Assembly: GCF_001658005.1 (NCBI RefSeq)
Contig: NZ_CP015986.1
Span: 2,233,501-2,297,500 of the forward strand
Source of the DNA: Sphingobium sp. EP60837
GTDB lineage: Bacteria; Pseudomonadota; Alphaproteobacteria; Sphingomonadales; Sphingomonadaceae
Reading direction: 5' to 3'
Length of the DNA stretch: 64,000 nucleotides
In this document: in pieces, positions 63,978 through 64,000 of the stretch
Layout of the letters: each line of letters begins with the position of its first letter
How positions within the stretch are numbered: position 1 is the first letter of the stretch
Notes under the pieces: generated by a model
What the model was told of the DNA's origin: nothing
The model's database searches: none
The model's input: the letters and a program-made list of their open reading frames with translations, nothing else
Position numbers and translations under genes: made by a program

Positions 63978-64000
63978 AGTTCCCCCTTCAGACCAAATCG

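Noticed and set aside
1..64000. CRISPR arrays, insertion sequences, integrases or rRNA genes
   Set aside because: No regularly spaced direct repeats, no transposase or integrase motifs and no rRNA-like sequence were seen on either strand.

Overview
The window is a high-GC alphaproteobacterial chromosome segment, most likely a sphingomonad (Sphingomonadaceae; Sphingobium or Sphingomonas-like). The reasons are a soluble serine palmitoyltransferase with a dedicated acyl carrier protein (sphingolipid synthesis), a mitochondrial-type complex I accessory subunit (NDUFS4 family), the dcw gene order, and several small proteins and palindromic intergenic repeats typical of this group. Almost everything is core genome. 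Genus assignment is inference.

Layout. 1-8311 is the 3' half of the division and cell wall cluster (murG, murC, murB, ddlB, ftsQ, ftsA, ftsZ), ending at an intrinsic terminator. 8431-11640 holds a TPR/SPOR envelope protein, a dGTPase-like HD hydrolase and a small conserved protein. 11712-17222 is the glycine cleavage operon (gcvT-gcvH-gcvPA-gcvPB plus a methyltransferase) behind a tandem glycine riboswitch. 17354-24870 combines a Tam41-like nucleotidyltransferase, a hybrid histidine kinase, serine palmitoyltransferase, ACP, the NDUFS4-like protein and helicase HrpB. 24926-30096 contains a TSUP permease, a polyprenyl diphosphate synthase, chorismate mutase, a DMT transporter, the CcmAB cytochrome c maturation exporter, a zincin and pterin carbinolamine dehydratase. 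30106-39782 contains a lipoprotein, a large patatin-like protein, an EEP nuclease, radA, cvpA, an SDR epimerase, proB, obgE and a GNAT enzyme.

40057-47557 is dominated by translation: rpmA and rplU, a Kef/YbaL antiporter, a DbpA-like RNA helicase, then rplA, rplK, nusG, secE and tRNA-Trp, all on the minus strand. 47615-49830 is pyrB with a degenerate dihydroorotase (pyrC'). 49912-55805 has DUF488, a TIGR02186/TauE pair, an NfrB-like glycosyltransferase followed by a frameshifted NfrA-like partner, and small proteins. 55948-58937 is sucC followed by etfBA. 58938-61707 holds a decayed glycine-zipper gene, two small proteins, a cold-shock protein and a terminase-small-subunit-like protein.

From about 61800 to the right edge the sequence becomes visibly AT-richer and carries one large ATPase gene: an AAA/ABC-type ATPase joined to a DUF4435-like TOPRIM domain, the domain pair found in PARIS-type anti-phage systems. 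It is broken by one frameshift near 63310. This is the clearest accessory, possibly defence-related, element. Other points of interest are the C8-tract frameshift in the NfrA-like gene, a TTTGCAAA-type operator before sucC, and palindromic mosaic repeats inserted inside the gcv and nusG-rplK operons.
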